Assembly (NCBI GenBank): GCA_023379845.1 | Contig: JAMCPG010000034.1 | Coordinates: 16,428-80,427 of the forward strand | Reading direction: 5' to 3' | Source of the DNA: Thermoplasmatota archaeon | Lineage (GTDB): Archaea; Thermoplasmatota; Thermoplasmata; Thermoplasmatales; Thermoplasmataceae | DNA length: 64,000 nucleotides | Shown here: one piece after another, positions 34,790 to 43,111 of the stretch | Layout: every line of letters starts with the position of its first letter | How positions within the stretch are numbered: the stretch's first letter is position 1 | The notes under the pieces: model-generated | Database searches by the model: none | What the model was told of the DNA's origin: nothing | What the model saw: only the letters and a program-made list of their open reading frames with translations | Position numbers and translations under genes: made by a program

Positions 34790-35563
34790 TTAAGCCTGTT
34801 CCGAATGATTGTATGCTTCCAGAACAAACTGGGCGAACTCTTCGTCTGATCTGGCACCGACAAACTGAACGTCACCGTTAATCACGATGTGCGGAACAGA
34901 TGATACACCAAACTCGCTTGCATCGGATGAAAACTCCCCTGCCTCAATCATTTCACCAGATATGTTGCTGTTGGCAAGAGCAAACTTATGGGCCGTTCCA
35001 ACTGCTCTGGGGCAATATGGGCAGCTTGTGGTGACGAATACTTTGATGCTAACAGGCTTGTCGATCTTTGATATTATATCCATTGCCTTGGCTGAAATCT
35101 TCGCTTCGTTGGTGGATACCATCTTTATGTCTTCTATAACTGAGCCGAATTCGTATCCCGATGGTATGCCATAGTACTTAATGCGGCCATTTGTCTCTCC
35201 ATGCTTTGTTACCACGACAGCAGGGTACTTTGAAACCCCATATTTCTTAGACTCCTCAGGTTCTTTCTCAAAGATGAATTTTTTGACATTTATCTTATCG
35301 GATGTCTCGGAGAGTTCATCGCATATCTGAACTACCTCTTTGCAGTACCTGCAGTCCTCGTTTTCCGACGAGAATACAACAAGATCAACATCGTCGTGCA
35401 AATATTTCTTGAATTCCGTTTGGAGGAACTGTTTATCTTCTTCTTTTATCAATGGCATGAATATCGATGCAATATTTATCGATGGCATAATAATTTTGCT
35501 CATCAGATCTGTACATGCATAATCGCCAAGAACAAGAAGCGATGGCTTATTATTATTGGCCAT
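34790..35563 (-). CDS. Protein disulfide oxidoreductase (double thioredoxin fold, PDO)
   Basis: A 257-residue protein with two thioredoxin-like domains, each with a redox pair: CRYC near residue 94 and CPYC near residue 188 (TSCPYCPRAVGTAHKFA). A cis-Pro segment is present in each half (VSKYPAVVV and VSSVPHIVI). Archaeal PDOs shuffle disulfides and serve as NADPH/thioredoxin-reductase partners in the cytoplasm of thermophiles. The extended N-terminus (~60 residues before the first domain core) is somewhat longer than usual. ATG 35563. The gene is divergent from alaX. Confidence 0.88.
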   Translation of the reverse strand: MANNNKPSLLVLGDYACTDLMSKIIMPSINIASIFMPLIKEEDKQFLQTEFKKYLHDDVDLVVFSSENEDCRYCKEVVQICDELSETSDKINVKKFIFEKEPEESKKYGVSKYPAVVVTKHGETNGRIKYYGIPSGYEFGSVIEDIKMVSTNEAKISAKAMDIISKIDKPVSIKVFVTTSCPYCPRAVGTAHKFALANSNISGEMIEAGEFSSDASEFGVSSVPHIVINGDVQFVGARSDEEFAQFVLEAYNHSEQA

Positions 35564-35584
35564 AATGTCGTTTTCTGATACACA

Positions 35585-36307
35585 ATGACCGAAAAACTTT
35601 ATCTTCAGAATTCATACATCAAAGAGACCAGGTCTAAGCTTGTTTCCAGCACTGGCAACTACCTGGAATTCGACAAAACAATATTTTATCCAACCGGGGG
35701 AGGCCAACCATGTGACACCGGAATCATAAGAGCAAACGGTGGGACGTTCAAGGTTGTTGAGGTAACCAAGCAGGGTGATTCAGTCCTTCATAAGATTGAG
35801 GGTGAACTTACCAGATCTGCTACTGATATTATCCAGGAGATAGACTGGAACAGGCGATATTCTCATATGCGCTATCATACCGCCATACACATTATCGATG
35901 CCGTGGTTCATCACTCTTCAGGAAAATACGGAATGATTACCGGTTCCCAGATCTATCAGGACCGTGCAAGGGTAGATTTCGATTTTCCGGATTTTTCAAA
36001 GGAACTTGCGGAGCGGATCATCGGGGAATCGAATAGGATAATTGCCGAGAAACACCCGATCCAGATTAAGGAGTTGACAAGCGAGGAGGCACTTTCGATA
36101 CCAGATCTTGCAAGGACGGAACCAGGAAGGGAGCTCATAAAGAAGTTGGGAGTCGTAAGGGTGATAGAGATAAAAGGGGTGGATGCGCAAGCAGATGGCG
36201 GAACTCATGTCAACAATACGGCGGAGGTTCGGAATATCCAGCTTTCCAGTATTGAAAGCAAGGGCAGGAGAAATAAAAGGATGAATATTGTGCTTGCTGA
36301 ACAGTAG
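35585..36307 (+). CDS. alaX: AlaX-type alanyl-tRNA editing protein
   Basis: A 240-residue free-standing editing domain that hydrolyses mischarged tRNA(Ala). Landmarks: FYPTGGGQPCDTG (residues ~34-46), the zinc HxxxH in YHTAIHIID (first His ~100) and QADGGTHV near residue 205, where Asp stands at the position that is Cys in many members and the His is kept. NNTAEV and ESKGRRNKRM close the domain. Length fits the medium-length (AlaX-M) class. It is the intact counterpart of the degenerate paralogue at 2785-3507 (both 240 residues). ATG 35585 lies just 21 bases from the divergent PDO start. Confidence 0.9.
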   Translation: MTEKLYLQNSYIKETRSKLVSSTGNYLEFDKTIFYPTGGGQPCDTGIIRANGGTFKVVEVTKQGDSVLHKIEGELTRSATDIIQEIDWNRRYSHMRYHTAIHIIDAVVHHSSGKYGMITGSQIYQDRARVDFDFPDFSKELAERIIGESNRIIAEKHPIQIKELTSEEALSIPDLARTEPGRELIKKLGVVRVIEIKGVDAQADGGTHVNNTAEVRNIQLSSIESKGRRNKRMNIVLAEQ

Positions 36308-36381
36308 GCAAAGCTCTCGCTTTCTTGTTACAGAAAGGAACCATACAAAACAATATTAGATTCATTTAACTCATAGAAATT

Positions 36382-36918
36382 ATGTTTACTCGGAAAGGTG
36401 ATCGCGGAGATACCGACTCAGGAAAAAAAGATCGCATAAGCAAGGGTTCTCTTGCGGTTGAAGTTGAGGGTCTGGTGGATGAGTCCTCGGCGATAATCGG
36501 ATTTGCGCTTGTCAAGTGTCACTGGGATGATTTAATAAAAGACCTGCAGAGATGCCAGGACCTGGTTTTCAACATGGGCGAACACATCTTGACTGATGGG
36601 AAAGGTAGAGTTGTAACACCGGAAGATGTGAAGTGGGTGGAAGAGAGGACGACAAATTACAGGGATGAAGTGGGCAAGATAGTCCTGTTTGTTGAACCAG
36701 GCGGCTCTGAAGAATCTTCGGTGCTACACCTTGCCAGGGTGACGGTGAGGAGGATGGAAAGACATATTGTGGCCTTATCGGAGGAGAAACAAATAAACCC
36801 GGTGATATTGCAGTTCGCAAACAGGCTCTCATCTCTCCTGTTCATGATGGCACTTGCCGCTAATAAGCGCATGGGGAAGAAAGAAAGAATCTGGGAACTC
36901 AGGAAGGCATCATCATAA
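36382..36918 (+). CDS. Cob(I)alamin adenosyltransferase, PduO/MMAB type
   Basis: A 178-residue enzyme that makes adenosylcobalamin from cob(I)alamin and ATP. The N-terminal FTRKGDRGDTDSGKKDRISKG is the ATP-binding TRTGDxGxT-type motif, VEGLVDESSAIIGF the VDExxAxLG block, and RVTVRRMERHIV the conserved RxxxRRxER block. It forms a five-helix trimer in the family; a Thermoplasma homologue has been crystallised (from memory). Its coenzyme would serve methylmalonyl-CoA mutase (not in the window), linking propionyl-CoA from amino acids to succinyl-CoA and the sucCD genes at 59-61 kb. The stop overlaps the lipB stop region on the other strand by a few bases (convergent). Confidence 0.92.
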   Translation: MFTRKGDRGDTDSGKKDRISKGSLAVEVEGLVDESSAIIGFALVKCHWDDLIKDLQRCQDLVFNMGEHILTDGKGRVVTPEDVKWVEERTTNYRDEVGKIVLFVEPGGSEESSVLHLARVTVRRMERHIVALSEEKQINPVILQFANRLSSLLFMMALAANKRMGKKERIWELRKASS

Positions 36919-37587
36919 ATCAGGCACTATTATTTCTTTTTCGAGCGATACAAACGGGCCGAACTCTGAGATGAACGCATTGTGAAGCTCGTGAAGGATG
37001 GCTGACCTGGATGTATCGATATGCCCCATGCTTCCGGGATCAAGACCGCATGGTCTGATCTTCATGAAGCCTTCAAGGACCTTTGGTGAATAGTTGAACG
37101 CAATACCATGGTACGATACGAACCCATCTATCGCCATGCCGATAGATGCGACCTTCTTTTGGCCTACCCATATGCCTGGCTCCTCTCCAATGTAAGCGTT
37201 ATGGCCGAGATTATTGATCGCGTTTATTGCGACAGACTCGATCCTGTGGACAAATCTCCTGACATCAAGTTTCCCCGATGACCTGATGTCAAAAATTGGA
37301 TATACGACAAGCTGCCCCTTTCCATGGTAAGTTATATCACCACCCCGTTCAATCTTTATCGGATCAAGTCCAGGGAAATTTGCCGGATCTGCCTTCCTGC
37401 CTATGGTATAGACGCCAGGAGAATGTTCCAGAAATAAGAGAATGTCAGGGATGGTCCCTGCCTTTCTCCTGCTGACGAGAAGGCGCTGCAGATCCAGACA
37501 TCTGCCATATTCGATCGTGCCAAGATCAACCGACAGTCTTGTAGTGGAGCTGCTTACGATATCCACCTTCTGCAGACTCATGAACAC
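36913..37587 (-). CDS. lipB: Octanoyltransferase (lipoate biosynthesis)
   Basis: LipB moves an octanoyl group from a carrier protein to the lipoyl-domain lysine of E2. Conserved features in up to 224 residues: FLEHSPGVYTIGRKA (RGG-like loop region), RGGDITYHGKGQLVVYPI, and the catalytic pair Lys (GQKKVASIGMAI) and Cys (KIRPCGLDPG). The start is unsure. ATG 37587 makes a 62-base overlap with lpdA, GTG 37566 gives a shorter N-terminus, and family alignment would allow an even later start near LSVDLGTIEYG (a CTG). It is the last gene of the lipA-E1-E2-E3-lipB operon, so the complex, and the machinery that attaches and inserts its cofactor, are made together. Confidence 0.9.
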   Translation of the reverse strand: MFMSLQKVDIVSSSTTRLSVDLGTIEYGRCLDLQRLLVSRRKAGTIPDILLFLEHSPGVYTIGRKADPANFPGLDPIKIERGGDITYHGKGQLVVYPIFDIRSSGKLDVRRFVHRIESVAINAINNLGHNAYIGEEPGIWVGQKKVASIGMAIDGFVSYHGIAFNYSPKVLEGFMKIRPCGLDPGSMGHIDTSRSAILHELHNAFISEFGPFVSLEKEIIVPDL

Positions 37588-38845
37588 CTTCCGATAGTGT
37601 GGGATGCGGATGAATTGTCATTCCTATATCCATCAGGGATAAGCCAGACTCGACCGCAAGGCTGATCTCACTAATAAGTTCCGATGCATGTGGACCCACG
37701 ATACCTCCACCCGTTATGACACCGCCCTCCTTGTAGTATATCCAGTAACTACCAGCGGTTGCATCCATTCCAAGCGCACGGCCATTAGCTGCCACCGGAA
37801 AGAACGTTTCCTTGTCACCCTTCTTGCCAGTGTATGCAATTTCCGGGTCAGAATATACGACAACAGGCATTGCCCTGTAATCGGATTCCCGTTCCTCGCC
37901 AGCGATATTATCTGCTGCAATGTCAGCTTCATAATATGCTTTATGGGCTAGCATGGGCTGGCCTGCGACATCGCCTATAGCATAAACGTTTGGTATGCTC
38001 GTCCGCATGTGCTTGTCGACCTTGATAAACCTGCCATCCATTTCAGGCAATATGTTTTCGAGACCGAAACCTTCAGTGTTTGGTTTGCGTCCCACTGTCA
38101 TTAAGACCAGATCAGCCTCTATAAGATCACCATTTTCCATCAGGACGGTGAAAACTTTTCCCTTGTCGACTTTCTTGACTTTTCGGGAAAGCATAAGTTT
38201 TATTCCGAATCCCTGAAGCTTCTTCTGCACAACGGATGAAAGCTCAAGCGATATGCCTGGAAGAATGAAATCCATCATTTCTATTATGGTAACAGAGGTA
38301 CCGAGCTTGGCAAAGGCTGTCCCGAGTTCTATGCCTATGTACCCGCCCCCTATTATAACCAGTCTATCAGGTATCTTCTCAATGTCAAGTATCTCCCTGT
38401 TAAAAATGACACCGTCAAAACCGTCAAAGCTCACCGGCACGGATCCAGTAGCTATGACAAGGTTTTCCGCCTCATAGACCTGTTCGCCGACCGATACGTG
38501 CTTTGCGTCAACTATTCTTGCTTCGCCTTGAATCAGCTCTGCGTTGTTTGCTTTGAGCAGTGTCCTGACTCCACCCGTAAGCCGGCCTATCATTTTCCAC
38601 TTCCAGTCCTGCCAGTCTCTCATGTCTATCTTTGGAATTGACTTGAGCACTTTCATGTCCTGCAGGTAGTTTACTGAATTAGCAAGCTCAATTAGCGCCT
38701 TAGAAGGAATGCAACCATAGTTGAGGCATTCCCCTCCAACCTTGTCCTTTTCCACGACAGCTACTTTCTTCTCTTTCTGTGCAAGCCGGATGGCACAGGC
38801 ATACCCTGCTGGACCTCCTCCAATAATAATTGCGTCGTAAGCCAT
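37526..38845 (-). CDS. lpdA: Dihydrolipoamide dehydrogenase (E3)
   Basis: The FAD/NAD flavoenzyme that re-oxidises the dihydrolipoyl arm. The 439-residue sequence shows the FAD motif IIIGGGPAGYACAIR (6-20), the redox disulfide GGECLNYGCIPSK, the NAD-binding GGGYIGIELGTAFAKLG (~165-181), VYAIGDVAG, and the C-terminal TIHPHPTLSE whose His-Glu acts on the thiol. It is a little shorter than bacterial E3 (460-475). ATG 38845 is nine bases after the E2 stop. The 3' end overlaps the likely lipB start. Confidence 0.95.
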   Translation of the reverse strand: MAYDAIIIGGGPAGYACAIRLAQKEKKVAVVEKDKVGGECLNYGCIPSKALIELANSVNYLQDMKVLKSIPKIDMRDWQDWKWKMIGRLTGGVRTLLKANNAELIQGEARIVDAKHVSVGEQVYEAENLVIATGSVPVSFDGFDGVIFNREILDIEKIPDRLVIIGGGYIGIELGTAFAKLGTSVTIIEMMDFILPGISLELSSVVQKKLQGFGIKLMLSRKVKKVDKGKVFTVLMENGDLIEADLVLMTVGRKPNTEGFGLENILPEMDGRFIKVDKHMRTSIPNVYAIGDVAGQPMLAHKAYYEADIAADNIAGEERESDYRAMPVVVYSDPEIAYTGKKGDKETFFPVAANGRALGMDATAGSYWIYYKEGGVITGGGIVGPHASELISEISLAVESGLSLMDIGMTIHPHPTLSEGVHESAEGGYRKQLHYKTVG

Positions 38846-38853
38846 ATGATCAC

Positions 38854-40125
38854 CTAAGCAACCAGCAAAGCCGGTTTTTCAATATACTCCCTAATCTTTG
38901 CAATGAATCTCGCAGCGTCTGCACCATCAATCAGGCGGTGATCGCATGACATGGATAAAAGCATCCTGTCGTACAGCTTGCCGTCCGCGCCAATCGCCTT
39001 TTCCATCCTGTGCACCCCGAGTATTGCAACTTCCGGATAGTTGATGATAGGTGTGGAGGCTATTCCTGCGATTGAACCCACATTGGAGACCGTGAATGTA
39101 GACCCCTGCACTTCGGCGAGGGATAGCTTGTTCTGTCTAGCCTTATCCGCAAGTGAAGCTATCTCTGTTGATATTGAGGTAAGGTCTTTCTTGTCTGCAT
39201 CCTTGATAACGACAACGTTCAGGCCGTCCGGCGTGTCAACCGCCACGCCAATATTGTAGGAATGCTTCTGCGCGTAGTTCTTCGCGGCTTCGTTGTATAG
39301 TGAGTTGAATTTGGGAAATTCTTTGAGGGCCAATACAGATGCCTTGACAAAGAATGGCGTATAGCCCATGGTTATTCCCTTTCCTTTAAGGTCTTCCCTC
39401 GTGCTGATTATATTTGTCATATCAACACTCTCAATAATCGTAAAATGCGGCATTATCTGCTTTGCCTTGGTCATTTTCTCAAAAATCAGTCGTCTCAGAC
39501 CTCTGGGCTCAATCACGTCACCAGCCTGGGACTGGCTCGACGCAAGAGGTATTTCCTGCTTTGGAGTTATAACAGGCGGAGGCGGCGGCATAACATTTTC
39601 CTGCACAGCCTGGCTCTGAGCAGAAGTTTTCCTCTGTGCAGCATAGCGATTGACATCATCTTCCAGCACCCTTCCATTTGGTCCAGTTCCCCGGACAAAG
39701 GAAAGATCCACGCCAAGGTCCCTAGCCAGCTTCCTTATAGCAGGCGACGCAAGGACCTTTGAGATGCTCCTTCGATCCTCGTCCTTTATCGCTATGACAG
39801 CTTCCTGCCTCTTGGGCTGAGGAGGTGTCTGGGTCTCAACGTGTGTTGTCACATGCTGGACTGACTGGAAGTTGGAAGAAGCTTCAGGTTTTCCATCGTC
39901 GATTACAATCATGGCATCTCCGACTTTTACAACCTTTCCTTCATCAAACTTGATTTCCAGGATCTTTCCATCCACAGGCGATGGTATCTTGACAGTCACC
40001 TTGTCCGTCATTACTTCTACCATATCCTGATCCTTGTGGATAGATTCCCCAGATTTAACCAGCCACTTAACTATCTCTCCTTCGGTCACACCTTCGCCAA
40101 TATCAGGTAGCTTGAATTCAAACAT
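38854..40125 (-). CDS. 2-oxoacid dehydrogenase complex E2, dihydrolipoamide acyltransferase
   Basis: A 423-residue core protein. Domains in order: one lipoyl domain (1-~80) with the modified Lys in VMTDKVTVKIPS, a linker, an E3/E1-binding domain (~ residues 115-155, SPAIRKLARDLGV...GPNGRVLEDDV), a Pro/Gln-rich linker, and the catalytic acyltransferase domain whose active site is SCDHRLIDGADAARF near the C-terminus. The related T. acidophilum complex acts on branched-chain 2-oxoacids and pyruvate (family knowledge). It sits immediately after E1beta in the operon. Confidence 0.94.
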   Translation of the reverse strand: MFEFKLPDIGEGVTEGEIVKWLVKSGESIHKDQDMVEVMTDKVTVKIPSPVDGKILEIKFDEGKVVKVGDAMIVIDDGKPEASSNFQSVQHVTTHVETQTPPQPKRQEAVIAIKDEDRRSISKVLASPAIRKLARDLGVDLSFVRGTGPNGRVLEDDVNRYAAQRKTSAQSQAVQENVMPPPPPVITPKQEIPLASSQSQAGDVIEPRGLRRLIFEKMTKAKQIMPHFTIIESVDMTNIISTREDLKGKGITMGYTPFFVKASVLALKEFPKFNSLYNEAAKNYAQKHSYNIGVAVDTPDGLNVVVIKDADKKDLTSISTEIASLADKARQNKLSLAEVQGSTFTVSNVGSIAGIASTPIINYPEVAILGVHRMEKAIGADGKLYDRMLLSMSCDHRLIDGADAARFIAKIREYIEKPALLVA

Positions 40126-41100
40126 TTATGCACTCTCCATAACTTTATTCACTGCATTCAAAATTCTCTTCTCGTTTGGAACATAATATTCCTCCATTCT
40201 GTATGGAACCGGTGAATCTGGTCCAGTTACCCTTAAGATGGGAGCATATAGGAAATCTATCCCGCGCTCCGTAATCATTGCGGAAATCTCTCCACCAAAC
40301 CCTCCTGTCCTGGGCGCTTCATGAACTATGACAACTCTTCCTGTTTTCTGCACTGAGTGCATAATAGCGTCTCTGTCAACCGGAACCAGGGTCCTGAGGT
40401 CCAGGACTTCGGCATTAATTTGATTCTTCTTGACGGTTTCCATTACTGTCGGCACCATGGAGCCGTATGTTATTATCGTTAGATCATCACCAGACTGGAC
40501 AACTTCCGCCTTTCCTATGGGTATCTTGTAAATATCCTCTGGGACTTCCTGTTTCAGTGCCCTGTAAAGCCGCTTGGGCTCAAGGAAGATCACTGGATCG
40601 TCTCCCTGTGATGATGATACTAGAAGGCCTTTCGCATCGTATGGATTCGATGGCGTAACAACAGTCAGACCTGCCGTGTGTGCAAAGTAGCTCTCACCAC
40701 TCTGAGAGTGATATAAGCCGCCCTTTACACCTGCTCCATATGGTGTCCTCAAGACCATTGGGCAGTCGTATTCTCCTCCTGACCTGAACCGGATCTTTGC
40801 CATCTGGTTGATGATCTGATCCATGGCGGTATATATGAAATCCTGAAACTGTATCTCTGGAATAGGCCGAAGCCCCTGAACTGCCATACCTATGGCCATA
40901 CCCACGATACCGACCTCGACGAGCGGTGTATCAAGAACTCTTTCAGGTCCATACTTCGCAAGAAGCCCTTCTGTCACCCTGAAAACTCCGCCATCGGTAC
41001 CAATATCCTCTCCAAGGAGGATGACTCGATCGTCGGATGCCATCAGATTGTCCAGGGCAGAATTGAGTGCCTGAACCATGTTCATTGTTTTCGACGTCAT
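40126..41100 (-). CDS. 2-oxoacid dehydrogenase E1 component, beta subunit
   Basis: A 324-residue transketolase-like subunit that completes the ThDP site of E1 and contacts E2. Characteristic segments are LLGEDIGTDGGVFRVTEGL, TPLVEVGIVGMAIGMA, PEIQFQDFIYTAMDQIINQMAK and the C-terminal RTGGFGGEISAMI. The length is that of PdhB/BkdA2. The start ATG at 41100 overlaps the E1alpha stop (ATGA-type), and the stop abuts the E2 start, so the subunits are made in equal amounts. Substrate (branched-chain 2-oxoacids versus pyruvate) cannot be separated by eye. Confidence 0.94.
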   Translation of the reverse strand: MTSKTMNMVQALNSALDNLMASDDRVILLGEDIGTDGGVFRVTEGLLAKYGPERVLDTPLVEVGIVGMAIGMAVQGLRPIPEIQFQDFIYTAMDQIINQMAKIRFRSGGEYDCPMVLRTPYGAGVKGGLYHSQSGESYFAHTAGLTVVTPSNPYDAKGLLVSSSQGDDPVIFLEPKRLYRALKQEVPEDIYKIPIGKAEVVQSGDDLTIITYGSMVPTVMETVKKNQINAEVLDLRTLVPVDRDAIMHSVQKTGRVVIVHEAPRTGGFGGEISAMITERGIDFLYAPILRVTGPDSPVPYRMEEYYVPNEKRILNAVNKVMESA

Positions 41101-42125
41101 AGTATGTTCTTGACCTCCTCTTCAAGCATCCAGGTCATGTTCTTGTAAACGTCCTGGAATGCAGTTAATGGGTCAGGTGGTGGTATTTTTTCACATGCAT
41201 CGAATTTTTCATCCACCGTTTTGATCGCCTCGTTCCTGATTTTTTCAAGCAGCTTATCGTCTGCAAAATCCATCGAAGTCAGCAACTTCTCACCAATAAC
41301 AAGTGGATCCTTTTCACTGCCTTCGGTCACTTCGTCCTTCCTGTATTTTGAAGGATCGTCTGAAGTGGAATGAGGGCCCATCCTGTAACTCAAAGCATCG
41401 ATTAACGTCGGCCCTTTTCCGGCCCTGGCGTCCTGAATGGCAGTTCGGGCGGCCTTATACATCTCAATAAAATTCATTCCATCTGCCTTAATACCTGGCA
41501 TTCCATAAGCAGAGGCTTTCTGCGATATCTCTACCATAGTCTGCCTCTCAACGGGAAGCGATATGGCCCATCCATTGTTCTCGCAAACAAATACAACCGG
41601 AAGCTTGAAAACAGCTGCAAGATTCATTCCTGCATGAAAATCAGGAGTGGAAGTTGCTCCGTCACCAAATGTTGTTATTACAACATTCTTCTTTTTCCTG
41701 TATTTTAGGGCATATGCAGCCCCAGCAGCCAATGGAAGATTGGACGCAACCGGGCTCTGCACAGACATGAAGTGAAAAGCCTTGCTTGTATAGTGGCTGG
41801 GCATCTGTCTTCCCTTGGCTGTGTCGGCTGAGTTCCCCATTATCTGGTTGATGATGGTCTCAATCGGCACACCCCTGTGAAGCATCATCGGGACATCCCT
41901 GTAATAGCCATACACAAGGTCTTCTTTCTCAAGAGCCATGGAAACCCCCACCTGCAATGCCTCTTGACCCATAGTTGGGGTGTAGAAACCGACTCTCCCC
42001 TGCCTCTGCGCACTTACTATCTTCTTATCCAGTGTTCTGGAGAGTACCATAGCGGCATATGCCCTAATGTACTGCGGTTTCTCTGATTGCTTGCTTTCCT
42101 TCTTCTGCTGCTGCTCCATTTTCAA
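41097..42125 (-). CDS. 2-oxoacid dehydrogenase E1 component, alpha subunit
   Basis: A 342-residue ThDP-binding subunit of E1. The ThDP motif is TFGDGATSTPDFHAGMNLAAVFKLPVVFVCENN (GDG...NN), and the phosphorylation-loop region reads RMGPHSTSDDPSKYR as in branched-chain and pyruvate E1alpha proteins. The first 20 residues are a Gln/Lys-rich tail (EQQQKKESKQ) that probably lies outside the folded core. ATG 42125 creates a 62-base overlap with the 3' end of lipA. A later start is possible because the first family-conserved residue is about number 20. Confidence 0.93.
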   Translation of the reverse strand: MKMEQQQKKESKQSEKPQYIRAYAAMVLSRTLDKKIVSAQRQGRVGFYTPTMGQEALQVGVSMALEKEDLVYGYYRDVPMMLHRGVPIETIINQIMGNSADTAKGRQMPSHYTSKAFHFMSVQSPVASNLPLAAGAAYALKYRKKKNVVITTFGDGATSTPDFHAGMNLAAVFKLPVVFVCENNGWAISLPVERQTMVEISQKASAYGMPGIKADGMNFIEMYKAARTAIQDARAGKGPTLIDALSYRMGPHSTSDDPSKYRKDEVTEGSEKDPLVIGEKLLTSMDFADDKLLEKIRNEAIKTVDEKFDACEKIPPPDPLTAFQDVYKNMTWMLEEEVKNIL

Positions 42126-42969
42126 ACCTCCTTTTAATCCAAGCTTCTGCTGCCCTGTATGAAGATCTCACAAGGGGACCGGATGCCACAAACTGGAACC
42201 CCATCTCGTACCCCATACTTTCAAACATCTTAAATCTCGACATGGGAGAATATTCAACTACTTCCAGCTGCATTCTGGAGGGCCTTAGATACTGCCCGAG
42301 CGTAACTATATCGACGCCCGCCTTTCGCAGATCCATGAATGTTTCAGCGACCTCTTCATCTGTTTCCCCCAGACCCAGCATTATAGAGGATTTTGTAATC
42401 TGTCCCGGGTTTGCGTTCTTGACATATCTCAATACATGAAGGGATTGATCATAACCGGCCCTTGGGTCTCTTACCTTCGGTGTTAGCCGCTTTACAGTTT
42501 CAATATTATGTGCGATTACAGCCGGTTCCGTAACAACTATTCTGTCGATGAGATCTTCCCTGCCCTGGAAGTCTGGGATAAGAGATTCGACAAGTACTCC
42601 CTTGCTCTTTACTGATTCAATTACTGAAGCGAAGTGTGAAGAACCTTGATCTTCAAGGTCGTCCCTATCCACCGATGTTATGACCGTATATTTTAGTCCC
42701 ATGCTACTTACTGCCTCTGAGACCTTGCGGGGTTCATCCGGATCAAGGGGGAGCATCCTACCATGTGTTACGGAGCAGAAACGGCAACCGCGGGAGCAGT
42801 TGCTGCCAAGGATCATGAAGGTGGCGGTGCCTGAATCCCAGCATTCAGAAACGTTAGGACATCTTGCTTCTTCACATACCGTGAAGAGGGTTCTGGACCT
42901 TAGTGTCTCCTTTATCCTGTTGTAAGTAGGACCGCCTGGAATTCTAACCTTAACATAGTCCGGCTTCAC
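42064..42969 (-). CDS. lipA: Lipoyl synthase
   Basis: A radical SAM enzyme that inserts two sulfurs into the protein-bound octanoyl group. The two cluster motifs are both present: the auxiliary cluster CX4CX5C in CEEARCPNVSEC and the radical SAM cluster CX3CX2C in CSRGCRFC, separated by the usual short spacer, with a conserved RSSYRAAE at the C-terminus (the Ser that ligates the auxiliary cluster). Length 301. ATG 42969 is the first gene of the operon. Its presence, together with lipB, predicts full de novo lipoylation rather than scavenging by an LplA-type ligase. Confidence 0.95.
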   Translation of the reverse strand: MKPDYVKVRIPGGPTYNRIKETLRSRTLFTVCEEARCPNVSECWDSGTATFMILGSNCSRGCRFCSVTHGRMLPLDPDEPRKVSEAVSSMGLKYTVITSVDRDDLEDQGSSHFASVIESVKSKGVLVESLIPDFQGREDLIDRIVVTEPAVIAHNIETVKRLTPKVRDPRAGYDQSLHVLRYVKNANPGQITKSSIMLGLGETDEEVAETFMDLRKAGVDIVTLGQYLRPSRMQLEVVEYSPMSRFKMFESMGYEMGFQFVASGPLVRSSYRAAEAWIKRRFENGAAAEEGKQAIRETAVH

Positions 42970-43111
42970 GGACGTATATGCATCGATCGTTCATAAATCT
43001 CCTTCTTTGATCTTTTCGAGTATTCAAGTTTGCTGCCTTCGAAGTTCGTAGATGTATTCATCAAATTTTTCAGGTTGCCTCTTATTTCCCGCCATACAGG
43101 TGTATCAGGAG

